The translations under genes and the position numbers were made by a program. From positions 1 through 64,000 of the forward strand of contig JAHDLB010000017.1 in NCBI GenBank assembly GCA_018432315.1: 64,000 nucleotides of DNA. The letters run 5' to 3'. How positions within the stretch are numbered: position 1 is the first letter of the stretch; every line of letters starts with the position of its first letter. The stretch comes from Anaerolineae bacterium. GTDB taxonomy: Bacteria; Chloroflexota; Anaerolineae; Aggregatilineales; Aggregatilineaceae. This document shows positions 16,960-24,660 of the stretch, piece after piece. The notes beneath the pieces are model-generated. The model was not told the DNA's origin. It worked only from the letters and a program-made list of their open reading frames with translations, and made no database searches.

Positions 16960-17654
16960 ACGGGTTTATCTTCAAACCGGTAACCTGCCCCGCGCACGGT
17001 GGTGATCAGCGTAGGACTTGCTGGCTCGTCTTCGATCTTTTTGCGCAAGCGTCCGACATGGACATCGACGACTCGATCATCACCGTAGTAATCATATTCC
17101 CACACCTGCCGGACCAACTGTTCGCGGCTCAAGACCAATCCCGGATGACGCGCAAATACATGCAGCAGGTCAAACTCCATGGCGGTTAACTCAATCTCCT
17201 CACCATCCTTCCACGCGCGATGTTCGTCGAGGTGGATCACCAGCCGTTCGAACGCGAGCCGCACCGTTTCTTGTGCTCCTGTCGTACCCCGGTCGCGGCG
17301 TAAAATCGCCTTGACACGCGCCACCAGTTCGCGCGGACTGAACGGCTTGGTCATATAATCGTCAGCTCCCATCGTCAGGCCGACAATCCGATCCGTCTCT
17401 TCCGTTTTGGCAGTGAGCATCAACACGTACACATCCGACTGCTTGCGTACCTCGCGCAGCAGATCCAGCCCATCCAGACCGGGCAGCATGATATCGAGCA
17501 CAATCAGATCGGGGTCAAGCCTGCGCGCTGCATCCAGGGCTTCAGGACCAGTGGACGCCGTGAAAACACGGAAATTATCTTTTTCCAAATAAGCGCGCAC
17601 CGTGCTCACGATGTTGGGTTCGTCATCAACCACAAGTATTTTGATCTGGTCCAT
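16956..17654 (-). CDS. OmpR-family response regulator, 232 aa
   Basis: Receiver domain with acidic pair DD at residues 10-11, phospho-acceptor Asp54 (LIVLDIMLPG), conserved Thr and Lys (LTAKTE, KPFSPRELVARV), followed by a winged-helix trans_reg_C domain (TAMEFDLLHVFARHPGLVLSREQL, VDVHVGRLRKKIED, VRGAGYRF). Partner of the kinase encoded immediately downstream with a 4-bp overlap. Transcribed away from the Met-rich protein operon at 17785-18958, whose terminator lies just upstream of this gene. Confidence 0.9.
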   Translation of the reverse strand: MDQIKILVVDDEPNIVSTVRAYLEKDNFRVFTASTGPEALDAARRLDPDLIVLDIMLPGLDGLDLLREVRKQSDVYVLMLTAKTEETDRIVGLTMGADDYMTKPFSPRELVARVKAILRRDRGTTGAQETVRLAFERLVIHLDEHRAWKDGEEIELTAMEFDLLHVFARHPGLVLSREQLVRQVWEYDYYGDDRVVDVHVGRLRKKIEDEPASPTLITTVRGAGYRFEDKPV

Positions 17655-17728
17655 AGTCCACCCCCAAATGAGGTAATTGGAGTCCTGTATTTGATTCTAG
17701 CATGAGCGACCACTGCGCATTGACGCAA

Positions 17729-17759
17729 AAAACCTGCCAGAGAGAATCCGGCAGGTTTT
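17729..17759 (-). terminator. Intrinsic terminator after the Met-rich protein operon
   Basis: AAAACCTGCC (17729-17738) pairs perfectly with GGCAGGTTTT (17750-17759) round an 11-nt loop. On the minus strand a run of T follows. It ends transcription coming from 18958-17785. Confidence 0.85.
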
Positions 17760-17784
17760 GAACTCACGTGCAGCAATTCGAAGC

Positions 17785-18675
17785 TTATTCAGCGGGACCG
17801 GTCATGGTCACGAAATCGCCATGCCAGTGATGCAGCCATACCTGACCGCTGTAGCCGTTCACGCTCAGCATCCCGATGATCTGCCCGTCGCGCAGAATGT
17901 GCAGCGTGTAATAACCGTAGAAGGTGTCCGCACCATCCTCAGCCTGAGTGCCAGGCAGTACAGTGTCGAGGTAAGCCTGTGCGTACTCGTGCGCCTGCTG
18001 GATCGTGACCGACATCTCGGCGGCATCTGCCGCTGCTGGCTGCCACAGGCCCGCGCCCATCATCATATTCATGCCATAGCGCACATTCCACATCATGTTC
18101 GGACCGGGTTCGCCCACGACGATACCCGTCTGGGGATCGATCAGGAATTCGAACGCGCCGTGCCCGGTATCAGATTCCACCGCTTCACCGTAGAAATTGT
18201 TCGAAAACTGCATAACCTCGCCCAGTTCCAGCGGCTGGTCCGTGTTCCACTGCGCGACGTAGGCTTCGGCTATCGCAACGGCTTCGTCAAGGGTCAAGAC
18301 GTCTCCACTGGGGCGCAATTCTTCCGACGGGGTCCAGGCACCCATCATGCCGGAGCCAGGACCAAACTGACCATACTGGTCAAAATCGCCCATCATCATC
18401 CCCATCATCGATCCCATGCCCATGTGGCCCATCATGCCGCCGGTCATGCCCATGCCAAACCAACCGGATTCAAGACACTCTTCGGGGATGCTGCCGCCCA
18501 TCATGCCGCCTCGGCCCATCATACCGCCCTGGCCCATCATGGCACCGCGTCCCCAATAGTTGCAGTCTGGATCATTGCCCGGTCCCTGGGCAGAGACATT
18601 TACCAAACCTACCACCAGCAGCAGAGCAAGAACGACGCCAACCACCACAATACTGCGTTTACCTAACCGAGACAT
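17785..18675 (-). CDS. Secreted Met/Gly-rich protein with PepSY-like repeats, 296 aa
   Basis: Start at 18675 with AAAGGAG upstream. Signal-type N-terminus (SIVVVGVVLALLLVVGLVNVSAQ). Then a methionine/glycine-rich stretch of about 90 residues (MMGQGGMMGRGGMMGG, MGSMMGMMMG), typical of extracellular Cu(I) binding. The second half carries two PepSY-like units (LTLDEAVAIAEAYVAQW... FEFLIDPQTGIVV; VTIQQAHEYAQAYLDTVLPG... YYTLHILRDGQIIGMLSVNG). Probable copper chaperone or buffer outside the membrane; inferred from composition and context between two-component genes and a SHOCT gene. Confidence 0.65.
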   Translation of the reverse strand: MSRLGKRSIVVVGVVLALLLVVGLVNVSAQGPGNDPDCNYWGRGAMMGQGGMMGRGGMMGGSIPEECLESGWFGMGMTGGMMGHMGMGSMMGMMMGDFDQYGQFGPGSGMMGAWTPSEELRPSGDVLTLDEAVAIAEAYVAQWNTDQPLELGEVMQFSNNFYGEAVESDTGHGAFEFLIDPQTGIVVGEPGPNMMWNVRYGMNMMMGAGLWQPAAADAAEMSVTIQQAHEYAQAYLDTVLPGTQAEDGADTFYGYYTLHILRDGQIIGMLSVNGYSGQVWLHHWHGDFVTMTGPAE

Positions 18676-18676
18676 A

Positions 18677-18958
18677 TCAACCGCTCCTTTTGCTTTTTCG
18701 TTTGAATTTGAGTTCTGCGTCTGCCAGATACGGATCATTCACAATATCCAGGAATTCCTCGCGCGATATTTCGCCGCGGGCGTAGCGTAACTCCGCGACA
18801 GTAAGCGCCGAGGTCGTCTGCGTGTGTGGGCGTCGGGAAACCAACCGAAACGAGTGATGTCGCAATCGCAAAAACAGCACTGCCACGACACCTGCAATCA
18901 GCATTCCGGTTATCAGGTCAGACCCTGCGGTCGAAGCTCCATGCCAGCCCATCATCAT
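18677..18958 (-). CDS. Membrane SHOCT protein, 93 aa
   Basis: Start at the first of three consecutive ATG codons (18958) with AAGGATG upstream; the longer TTG reading from 19045 lacks support. One membrane helix (DLITGMLIAGVVAVLFLRL) and a C-terminal SHOCT motif (ELRYARGEISREEFLDIVND). One base separates it from the Met-rich protein gene, so they are co-transcribed. Third SHOCT protein of the island. Confidence 0.65.
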   Translation of the reverse strand: MMMGWHGASTAGSDLITGMLIAGVVAVLFLRLRHHSFRLVSRRPHTQTTSALTVAELRYARGEISREEFLDIVNDPYLADAELKFKRKSKRSG

Positions 18959-19104
18959 TGTGTCATCCTTACTGCCAGACTTGATCCGAATTATCTCAGT
19001 GCCAGGTAACGGGTGAGTGAAGCCAATGTAACAATTCGATAACAATCACCGAGTTAACTCGTCCGGCAGATCGAAACTCGAGCAGATAGATCAAACCGCT
19101 CATG

Positions 19105-19143
19105 AAAATCAGCTTAAGAGCAGTATCACCCTAAGCTGATTTT
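19105..19143 (-). terminator. Intrinsic terminator after the 310-residue secreted protein
   Basis: AAAATCAGCTTA (19105-19116) and TAAGCTGATTTT (19132-19143) form a perfect 12-bp stem with T-runs on both sides, 30 bp past the stop at 19173. It can act in both directions. Confidence 0.8.
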
Positions 19144-19172
19144 GCTCTTCGGTTATTGCCACATCGAAATGA

Positions 19173-20096
19173 CTACGCACCACAGCTTCCACCCTGATTG
19201 GGCGTTCCATCAATCGGGCCAACGGCTGAAGCAACTCGCCGCGCACCCTGCGCACTCGAATAATCCGGTCCTAAGATGACTTGAGGACTGACTTCCGACC
19301 AGGGAATATCTTGTTGGGCGAAATACGCGGCCACCCGAATGTAGCTGTCCGAGAATGCATACCCATTGAATGCCAGCGCTGCCTGGTAGAGTTCCTCTTC
19401 TGTTGCGCCTTGGGATGCCACCAGTTCCATGAGGCCCAGTACCGCCATCCCGTGATTACAATCAGGGAACGCCGTGTGATTGCCACAACAGGGGCGGAAT
19501 ACGTTCTCGGCCACACGGTAGACCAGATCGTCTTGTTCAGGCGTCAGATCAATCAGGCGCGCACTGTTGTAGAGTTCTTCGGCGGATTGGCTACCCAGCG
19601 TCCACCCGCCAGTGGAGGCGTACCCTCCAATCGGGTTGGTCTCTTCGTACTGTTTGATCGGACCTTCGCCTAGTACTTTGCTTTCCTGTACCAGACCGAG
19701 CGCCCACAGCACGTTGGTCCAGAACTGGATGTTCTCTGGCTTGAAGGTGATTTCAGTCAGTTCATCGCCGAGCAGGATTGCTTCCTGTTCCTCGCTCAAA
19801 CCACTATACCGCGCCTGGAACTTGTCGAGATCAATCGCGCCCGACTCGATCAACTTCTGGCCCATATCGCCCCAGTTCACCGTAATCGTCGTGCCGGACA
19901 GCGGCGCAACCTGCTGCAAGAGCTGGTCATAACTGATCGTCTCTGCATTGGCCGTTTGCGCATCACCTGACTCGGACTGAACGTAAACGATTTTGGACGG
20001 TTCATCCGATAATGCCTGGGATAGTCCATAAAACACCCCCAGCAATCCAGCCAGAATGCTGGCGATCATGACACTTACTACAACTTTCTGATTCAT
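19173..20096 (-). CDS. Membrane-anchored CC-motif protein, 307 aa
   Basis: Start at ATG 20096 with AAGGAG upstream. N-terminal membrane helix (VVVSVMIASILAGLLGVFYGLS) and an extracellular domain. A cysteine/histidine cluster, VFRPCCGNHTAFPDCNHGMAV about residue 205, looks able to bind metal, and the protein ends GGSCGA. No named family recognised; similar proteins are conserved near copper and nitrous-oxide type genes in Chloroflexota as far as I recall. It is the last gene of a minus-strand run with an HMA protein, a CsoR regulator and the TlpA/CcdA/DsbA group, so copper handling or cofactor assembly is inferred. Confidence 0.6.
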   Translation of the reverse strand: MNQKVVVSVMIASILAGLLGVFYGLSQALSDEPSKIVYVQSESGDAQTANAETISYDQLLQQVAPLSGTTITVNWGDMGQKLIESGAIDLDKFQARYSGLSEEQEAILLGDELTEITFKPENIQFWTNVLWALGLVQESKVLGEGPIKQYEETNPIGGYASTGGWTLGSQSAEELYNSARLIDLTPEQDDLVYRVAENVFRPCCGNHTAFPDCNHGMAVLGLMELVASQGATEEELYQAALAFNGYAFSDSYIRVAAYFAQQDIPWSEVSPQVILGPDYSSAQGARRVASAVGPIDGTPNQGGSCGA

Positions 20097-20114
20097 ATTG
20101 TGCAATCTCCTTAG

Positions 20115-20333
20115 TTATGCAAATGGCGGGCCAGGCGGGTACCCGGTGAGGTCAAGTTGGCGTTCAATGGCTTGCCACGTGGCTGGATTGTCCCAGGTTA
20201 CCGTGACGGTCTTGCGCTCCAATACGATGTCAACTGATTGAATACCTGTCAGCCCGTCCAGTGCCTGCCGCACGAGGGCAACACAGTTCTCACAGCATAT
20301 TTTGGGAATTCTGAACGATTTACGTGATGCCAT
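20115..20333 (-). CDS. Heavy-metal-associated (HMA) domain protein, 72 aa
   Basis: Stand-alone ferredoxin-like HMA domain. Metal site CCENC near residue 13, then the usual VRQALDGLTGIQSVDIVLERKTVTVTWDNP pattern, shortened here, and a PPGPP end. CopZ-like proteins carry Cu(I) to CopA or to a repressor. It lies 16 bases downstream of the CsoR-like gene on the same strand, which supports a copper chaperone role. The extra Cys before CxxC is unusual. Confidence 0.75.
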   Translation of the reverse strand: MASRKSFRIPKICCENCVALVRQALDGLTGIQSVDIVLERKTVTVTWDNPATWQAIERQLDLTGYPPGPPFA

Positions 20334-20348
20334 TTCATCTATTCCTCG

Positions 20349-20627
20349 CTAAAGCTTGTTGACCCAACCAAACAAATCTCCAATATCCTTTAATGCGTTT
20401 GAGCAACAACCACCAGCCTGAACGGTACTCGCTACGCAGACTATGAGATGACCCTCAAGAAGCGCCACTGCAATCTGGCGCAACTCAGCCTGAACCGACC
20501 GGATCCGTCGAATCGCTTCAAGACTGCAATCCTCTTGATCCAGCAGTGTGACAATATCATTCACATGTTCCGCCACTATTCTCAGTCCATTAACCGCTTC
20601 GGTTCTGTCCATCACAACACGCTTCAA
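20349..20627 (-). CDS. csoR: CsoR-family metal-responsive repressor, about 92 aa
   Basis: All-helical DUF156 repressor. The expected metal ligands are in place: Cys in QEDCSLEAIRRIR, and His and Cys in EGHLIVCVAS, giving the C-H-C set of Cu(I)-sensing CsoR rather than the two-Cys set of persulfide-sensing CstR. Extra Cys residues (GGCCSN) follow. The first codon is uncertain: a TTG at 20627 overlaps the TlpA stop, and an ATG lies at 20612. It sits between TlpA and an HMA chaperone. No clear CsoR operator was recognised. Confidence 0.75.
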   Translation of the reverse strand: MKRVVMDRTEAVNGLRIVAEHVNDIVTLLDQEDCSLEAIRRIRSVQAELRQIAVALLEGHLIVCVASTVQAGGCCSNALKDIGDLFGWVNKL

Positions 20628-21199
20628 ACCATTGGTCTAGCATCTATCAGGCCATCCAGAATTGCATCAAGCTGACCTTCCGTGGCTGGCCTTACGTGCA
20701 TCTCTACAATATTCCCGGCTTGATCCACGATAAAGGTTTCGGGCACGCCCTGGATTCGATACTGCTCGGAGATGGTCTTGCCCATATCAAGGCCATTAGG
20801 ATATGTGATGCCAAATTCATCAATGAAGGCCAGTGCGTCACGCTCGATGTCGAGATAAGCCACTCCGACCAAAACGACGCCTCGGTCGCGATAACGCTCC
20901 CAAACATCTTGCAGGATGGGCGCTTCATCACGACACGGCACACACCAGCTCGCCCAAAAGTTGATGACAACTACCCTGCCCCGCCGTTCGGCGAGATCGA
21001 ATGTCTCACCATCAAATGTGCGCAGGGTGAACTGTGGCGCAGGCCCTGACGTAGGCTGAGTTTTCCCAACACGGGACAAGCTGACACCCAACATGGCAAT
21101 GAACAGCACCGCTATGACGATAGTGACTATGGCGGTCCAGCTAAGTCGCCATTCCGTCTTCTGTTCAGCAGGATGTTGATAGATCGCTGAGTCAGTCAT
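20624..21199 (-). CDS. TlpA/ResA-like membrane thioredoxin, 191 aa
   Basis: Start at 21199 ([10 protein letters not shown]), overlapping the end of the CcdA-like gene. N-terminal membrane anchor ([19 protein letters not shown]), then a thioredoxin fold of the AhpC/TSA-Redoxin kind with redox motif in [17 protein letters not shown], and [11 protein letters not shown] carrying the cis-proline. Family role: reduces disulfides of apocytochromes or of metal-site cysteines outside the membrane, receiving electrons through CcdA, which is encoded next to it. In this island it could keep CuA and other thiol sites reduced. Confidence 0.85.
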   Translation of the reverse strand: MTDSAIYQHPAEQKTEWRLSWTAIVTIVIAVLFIAMLGVSLSRVGKTQPTSGPAPQFTLRTFDGETFDLAERRGRVVVINFWASWCVPCRDEAPILQDVWERYRDRGVVLVGVAYLDIERDALAFIDEFGITYPNGLDMGKTISEQYRIQGVPETFIVDQAGNIVEMHVRPATEGQLDAILDGLIDARPMV

Positions 21200-21987
21200 T
21201 GGATATCTCTTCTTCCAGGTGAAGCATCCACAACATGGCGGCTCAGATAGCCCAGATAAGCAGGGACCAAAGGCAGCACACACGGTGACAGGAACGACAG
21301 CGCTCCCGCCAACACAGCAATGAAATACGACGGTGTCGCACCGCCAGCCTGCACATCGATAAACAGCCCGTTGCGTTGCGCCCAGATCGCGATCACATAC
21401 AGGCTATCAGTCAATAACAGGAGGCCGATCGCGATTTGCAGCAGCCCGCTCACCACCTCGATATGGCGCAGATACGGTCGCAAACGGCGTGTAAACGTAC
21501 TGGCACGCGCCACCATCAGCCCCAGGATCAGAAACGGCACGCCAAGACCTAGCGCATAACCGCTCGCCAGCAGCATGGCCCTACCGGATGTCTCCTGACT
21601 GAAGCCTAATGTGAGAATCGCGCCCAGTGTTGCGCCGATACACGGCGTCCATCCCGCGGCGAAGAACACCCCCATCAGGCCGGACGATAACAATCCACCA
21701 CCTTCACCCCAATAGCGTTGAGGGCGGGTATCGCGGTTGAGCCAGGCGACCCGGTGAATGCCAAGGGTGTGTAGCCCAAAGAGAATCACGACTACGCCAC
21801 CGAACTTGCTGATGCTGTCCCGGTAATCACTGAAAAGCTGGCCGAGCAAAGTAACAGCGCTGCCCCAACCCACAACAAAGACCAGCGAAAAACCAAGCAC
21901 AAACGCAACTGCGTGCAAAAACACAACGGTCTGCCGCGACAGACGAAGCATAAAATAACCGCTTGGATTGGTTGTCTCACCGGTCAT
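21196..21987 (-). CDS. CcdA-like thiol-electron transporter with first helix moved to the C-terminus
   Basis: CcdA carries electrons across the membrane to TlpA/ResA. Here the order looks circularly permuted. The protein begins with what is normally the second helix (VVFLHAVAFVLGFSLVFVVGWG), continues through GLMGVFFAAGWTPCIGATLG and GLGVPFLILGL, and only then has the normal family N-terminus (FIAVLAGALSFLSPCVLPLVPAYLGYLSR) as its last helix. Both conserved motifs, SPCVLPLVP and AGWTPCIG, are intact. Start at 21987 overlaps the DsbA stop by 11 bases and has GGAGGA upstream. It could be a real permutation or a fusion with the 5' end of another copy. Confidence 0.75.
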   Translation of the reverse strand: MTGETTNPSGYFMLRLSRQTVVFLHAVAFVLGFSLVFVVGWGSAVTLLGQLFSDYRDSISKFGGVVVILFGLHTLGIHRVAWLNRDTRPQRYWGEGGGLLSSGLMGVFFAAGWTPCIGATLGAILTLGFSQETSGRAMLLASGYALGLGVPFLILGLMVARASTFTRRLRPYLRHIEVVSGLLQIAIGLLLLTDSLYVIAIWAQRNGLFIDVQAGGATPSYFIAVLAGALSFLSPCVLPLVPAYLGYLSRHVVDASPGRRDIQ

Positions 21988-22798
21988 TGGACATATCCTC
22001 CAATGGTGGCGATCCGGCGAGCGCAAGTTCTTCATCAATGATGTCGGCAAAAGTGTTCACTGACTGCGCGCCGACCAGAACCCGTCCGTTGATGTAAAAG
22101 GTAGGCGTGCCGCGGACACCGAGCGTCTGTCCGTCAGCAGTATCGGCTTTCACTTCATCCTCTACAGCCGGGTCACTGGCACAACGGGCAAAGGCCTGTA
22201 CATCCAGGTCCAGTTCTTTGGCCAGCGCAAAAAACAGCTTGGTGTTCAGGTTATCTTGCTGTTCAAACAAACGATCATGGTAGAGCCAAAATGCGCCCTG
22301 ATCGTACGCACACTCAGCGGATATGGCAGCCTGCAGCGAGATCGGCCCGTAAAACACAAAGTCCCGGTACACGAAACGGACCCGGTCACCATACAGATTC
22401 AGCAGCGGGTATAATGTCTCATGCGCAAATAAGCCGCAGTAGTAACACTGGTAATCGCTGAACTCGATAATCACGACCGGGGCATCCTCAGGCCCCAGTG
22501 CCGGATCATCATCCGGACTGACCACAAAACGCCCGGTTGGGGTGGGCTGTTCCTGGGTGGGCGGAATGAATGTGACTGGTTGGGGCAGCGGATAACTGGG
22601 TTGCAAACTGGTATTCTCCGTCGCGTGGGTGTCAAGCAAACGGTAGACCAACAGGGCAGCAACCACGCCGAGGATAACAATACCCACCAGTATCACACCG
22701 AAATGGACTGTATATCGGGGAATAGCGAACACGACCACAGTGCCATCTGTCTGCCAGTCTTCCTCGACATGCTGTCCGTGTGGAGTGTAATCGTTCAT
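21977..22798 (-). CDS. Membrane-anchored DsbA-like thiol oxidoreductase, 273 aa
   Basis: N-terminal cytoplasmic tail, one membrane helix (HFGVILVGIVILGVVAALLVY), a proline-rich linker, and a DsbA/thioredoxin_4 domain. Redox motif is CYYC in IIEFSDYQCYYCGLFAHE, cis-Pro loop in GVRGTPTFYINGRVLVG; an insertion of helices lies between them with two further cysteines. Expected to form or isomerise disulfides outside the membrane. Coupled by 4-bp overlap with the upstream HMA gene and by 11 bp with the CcdA-like gene, so thiol chemistry and metal delivery are co-expressed. Confidence 0.85.
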   Translation of the reverse strand: MNDYTPHGQHVEEDWQTDGTVVVFAIPRYTVHFGVILVGIVILGVVAALLVYRLLDTHATENTSLQPSYPLPQPVTFIPPTQEQPTPTGRFVVSPDDDPALGPEDAPVVIIEFSDYQCYYCGLFAHETLYPLLNLYGDRVRFVYRDFVFYGPISLQAAISAECAYDQGAFWLYHDRLFEQQDNLNTKLFFALAKELDLDVQAFARCASDPAVEDEVKADTADGQTLGVRGTPTFYINGRVLVGAQSVNTFADIIDEELALAGSPPLEDMSNDR

Positions 22799-23133
22799 TG
22801 CTGTTGGAGCAGCGTGTCGAGACCGTTTTTGGGCAATAGTACACGCGCCGAATAGTGATGGCGGCCATCATTTCCCGCGTCGGCAACCGCCTGAACCAGC
22901 GCGGCAGGCACCACACGCTCGGGATCAAAAGTGACCGCAGCGAGGTTATGGTCTAGCAGGACCTCTGCCAGCAAGACGCCCTCTACTTGCAGCAGTCCGT
23001 TTTGCACACGCAGCGCGCAGCGCGGGCACCCCATGCCTTGCACAGACAAATAAACAACCTCAGCACGTTCAAGTGCGGTCTGATCTACCGGCTTAATCAC
23101 CGGCTCAACGTGACAATTCTGGTGTTGGGTCAT
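22795..23133 (-). CDS. HMA-domain protein, 112 aa
   Basis: HMA fold in the middle with metal motif GMGCPRCALRVQ about residue 33, followed by LQVEGVLLAEVLLDHNLAAVTFDPERV. An N-terminal extension contains NCHVEP and the C-terminus LLPKNGLDTLLQQ is a separate short helix. The domain resembles CopZ and MerP-like metal carriers. It precedes DsbA with overlapping stop and start. Whether the metal is copper or mercury cannot be told from sequence; copper fits the neighbours. Confidence 0.75.
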   Translation of the reverse strand: MTQHQNCHVEPVIKPVDQTALERAEVVYLSVQGMGCPRCALRVQNGLLQVEGVLLAEVLLDHNLAAVTFDPERVVPAALVQAVADAGNDGRHHYSARVLLPKNGLDTLLQQQ

Positions 23134-23210
23134 GTTTTATCTCCGCTATTTGGAAATAAGTGTCTGGAGAGCCATTTTCACAGCCCTACAGACCGAAGGA
23201 ACCGGCGGGA

Positions 23211-23390
23211 TCAGTGATGATCGTGATGGCCGGATTCTTCGCTGCTTGCTCCAAGATATTTTTCGGGGTCTTTGTCGAATGCCTGCTTGCAGCCGGGAGC
23301 GCAGAAGTAATAGGTCTTGCCTTTGTACTCCGACTTACCCGCCGCTGTCTTTTCATCCACTTCCATACCGCATACCGGATCTTTTGCCAT
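23211..23390 (-). CDS. YHS-domain metal-binding protein, 59 aa
   Basis: Short gene: ATG at 23390 with GGAGT upstream, stop at 23211. Reads [17 protein letters not shown], then [22 protein letters not shown] and ends in GHHDHH. This is a YHS domain ([12 protein letters not shown]), a small metal-binding fold seen next to or fused to copper ATPases and in copper-tolerance operons. The histidine tail adds further ligands. It lies between the HMA gene and the cysteine-histidine protein on the same strand. Confidence 0.8.
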   Translation of the reverse strand: MAKDPVCGMEVDEKTAAGKSEYKGKTYYFCAPGCKQAFDKDPEKYLGASSEESGHHDHH

Positions 23391-23401
23391 GGTGATACTC
23401 C

Positions 23402-23800
23402 TTAACAGTCAGTGTGTTGACTCGCCGGTGAGTGCGTTTCACTATCCTCATTGAGTGTGATCAGATGAGCAGCCGCCAACACCTGAACAATCTCCAACGA
23501 TAAGCCTGCCGGGGCTCGTCCGTCGGGCGGATCAGAGACGGTGATCCAACTGTGATGGTCGCGGCCATGCGCGACCACTGTGACCGGGGCGAAGAGGGCC
23601 TGTTGGTACACCAACAACACGTTATACTGGCAGTCACATAACGCCGTGCCGTGATGGGGGCACGTACAGTTGGGAACGAGCGTGAGTGCGGCGCGTAGGT
23701 CAAACGACTGCTCCACGCGCAGCCCGGCGGCGCTTAACACCTGGCGGACCGCCGCCACACTCTCATCACAGGGGAGATAAACAGCAAACTCACGTAACAC
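23402..23800 (-). CDS. Cys/His-rich protein of unknown function, 132 aa
   Basis: I prefer the GTG at 23800, preceded by AGGAG, over the ATG at 23857. The protein starts with [22 protein letters not shown] (an ACT-like or ferredoxin-like strand-helix), then holds a compact ligand cluster, [16 protein letters not shown], followed by [25 protein letters not shown]. The cluster could bind a metal. No named family recognised. First gene of the minus-strand metal/thiol run, divergent from the NarL-type system, with an island operator in the shared intergenic space. Confidence 0.6.
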   Translation of the reverse strand: MLREFAVYLPCDESVAAVRQVLSAAGLRVEQSFDLRAALTLVPNCTCPHHGTALCDCQYNVLLVYQQALFAPVTVVAHGRDHHSWITVSDPPDGRAPAGLSLEIVQVLAAAHLITLNEDSETHSPASQHTDC

Positions 23801-23905
23801 GGCAGGTGCTCCTCTTTTTTTCCATCTGCTTTGAGTATAGGCGGCAAATTCAGACATCTGTAGCGCCGTATGTCGTGTTTCGGTATAAGCATTTTGGCGT
23901 AGTCA

Positions 23906-23921
23906 TGCGCCAAATGGCGCA
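23906..23921. promoter_or_regulatory. Island operator, perfect copy (TGCGCCA-AA-TGGCGCA)
   Basis: Perfect 7-bp inverted arms around AA in the divergent intergenic region between the 23402-23800 gene and the NarL-type regulator. A half-site TTTTGGCGTA stands just to the left (23892-23901), so two dimers could bind side by side. Suggests autoregulation of the two-component system. Confidence 0.6.
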
Positions 23922-23982
23922 GGGCACACCAGAGAGATCGTGTTAAGCTAAAAGAAAAACCAGATGTTGAGGAATAAACAAA

Positions 23983-24660
23983 ATGACCCCTGACTTACCG
24001 ATTCGAGTTGTACTGGCCGACGATCATCAGGTTGTCCGACATGGAATCAAGCAGTTTCTTACCTCAGCCGGGATCGAGGTGGTGGCTGAGGCAGAAGAGG
24101 GTGCACGAGCGTTGGAACTCATCGAGAATCACCAACCTGATGTCGCCGTGTTAGACATTCACATGCCGGAGCTTAGCGGCATTGAGGTAGCGCGTCGGGT
24201 GCGCGCGAAGGGATGGCCGGTGGGATTGCTCATTCTCACCGCCTATGACGACGATCCCTACATCGTCGCGGCGCTCGAAGCGGGCGTGAACGGCTTCGTG
24301 CTCAAAACCGCCGACATGGAAGAGATTATCGAGGCGGTGCGTGCCGTGAACGAAGGCCAGTCCGTGCTCGATCCTGAGATCGTGCTCAAACTGATGCGTG
24401 CTGTTACATCGTCTCACAAACCTTCCATGGAATACGAGCCGTTGACCGATCGCGAGTTGGAAGTGCTGCAAGCCGCCGCGCGCGGTTTGACTAACAAAGC
24501 CATCGGCGTGCTGCTGAACATCAGCGACCGGACCGTACAAGGGCACTTACGTCGCATCTTTGAGAAGTTGAACGTCGCTAACCGGACCGAGGCGGTCGTC
24601 AAAGCCTCCCAACTCGATTTACTCACGTTACCCACATCCCATGAAGAACCGTCTGAGTAG
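23983..24660 (+). CDS. NarL/LuxR-type response regulator, 225 aa
   Basis: Receiver domain with phospho-acceptor Asp58 (VAVLDIHMPELSG), Asp pair ADD near residue 13, Thr/Tyr switch in LILTAYDDDPY and conserved Lys in GFVLKTADMEE. C-terminal LuxR-type HTH (EPLTDRELEVLQAAARGLTN, LNISDRTVQGHLRRIFEKLNV). Its cognate kinase follows with a 20-bp overlap. NarL-type regulators bind short inverted half-sites, so this protein is a reasonable candidate to recognise the TGGCG repeats found in the promoters of the island, one of which is upstream of its own gene. Confidence 0.9.
   Translation: MTPDLPIRVVLADDHQVVRHGIKQFLTSAGIEVVAEAEEGARALELIENHQPDVAVLDIHMPELSGIEVARRVRAKGWPVGLLILTAYDDDPYIVAALEAGVNGFVLKTADMEEIIEAVRAVNEGQSVLDPEIVLKLMRAVTSSHKPSMEYEPLTDRELEVLQAAARGLTNKAIGVLLNISDRTVQGHLRRIFEKLNVANRTEAVVKASQLDLLTLPTSHEEPSE

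Noticed and set aside
17758-18666. 302-codon plus-strand open frame
   Set aside because: Exact antisense shadow of the Met-rich secreted protein, which has signal peptide, start signals and terminator.
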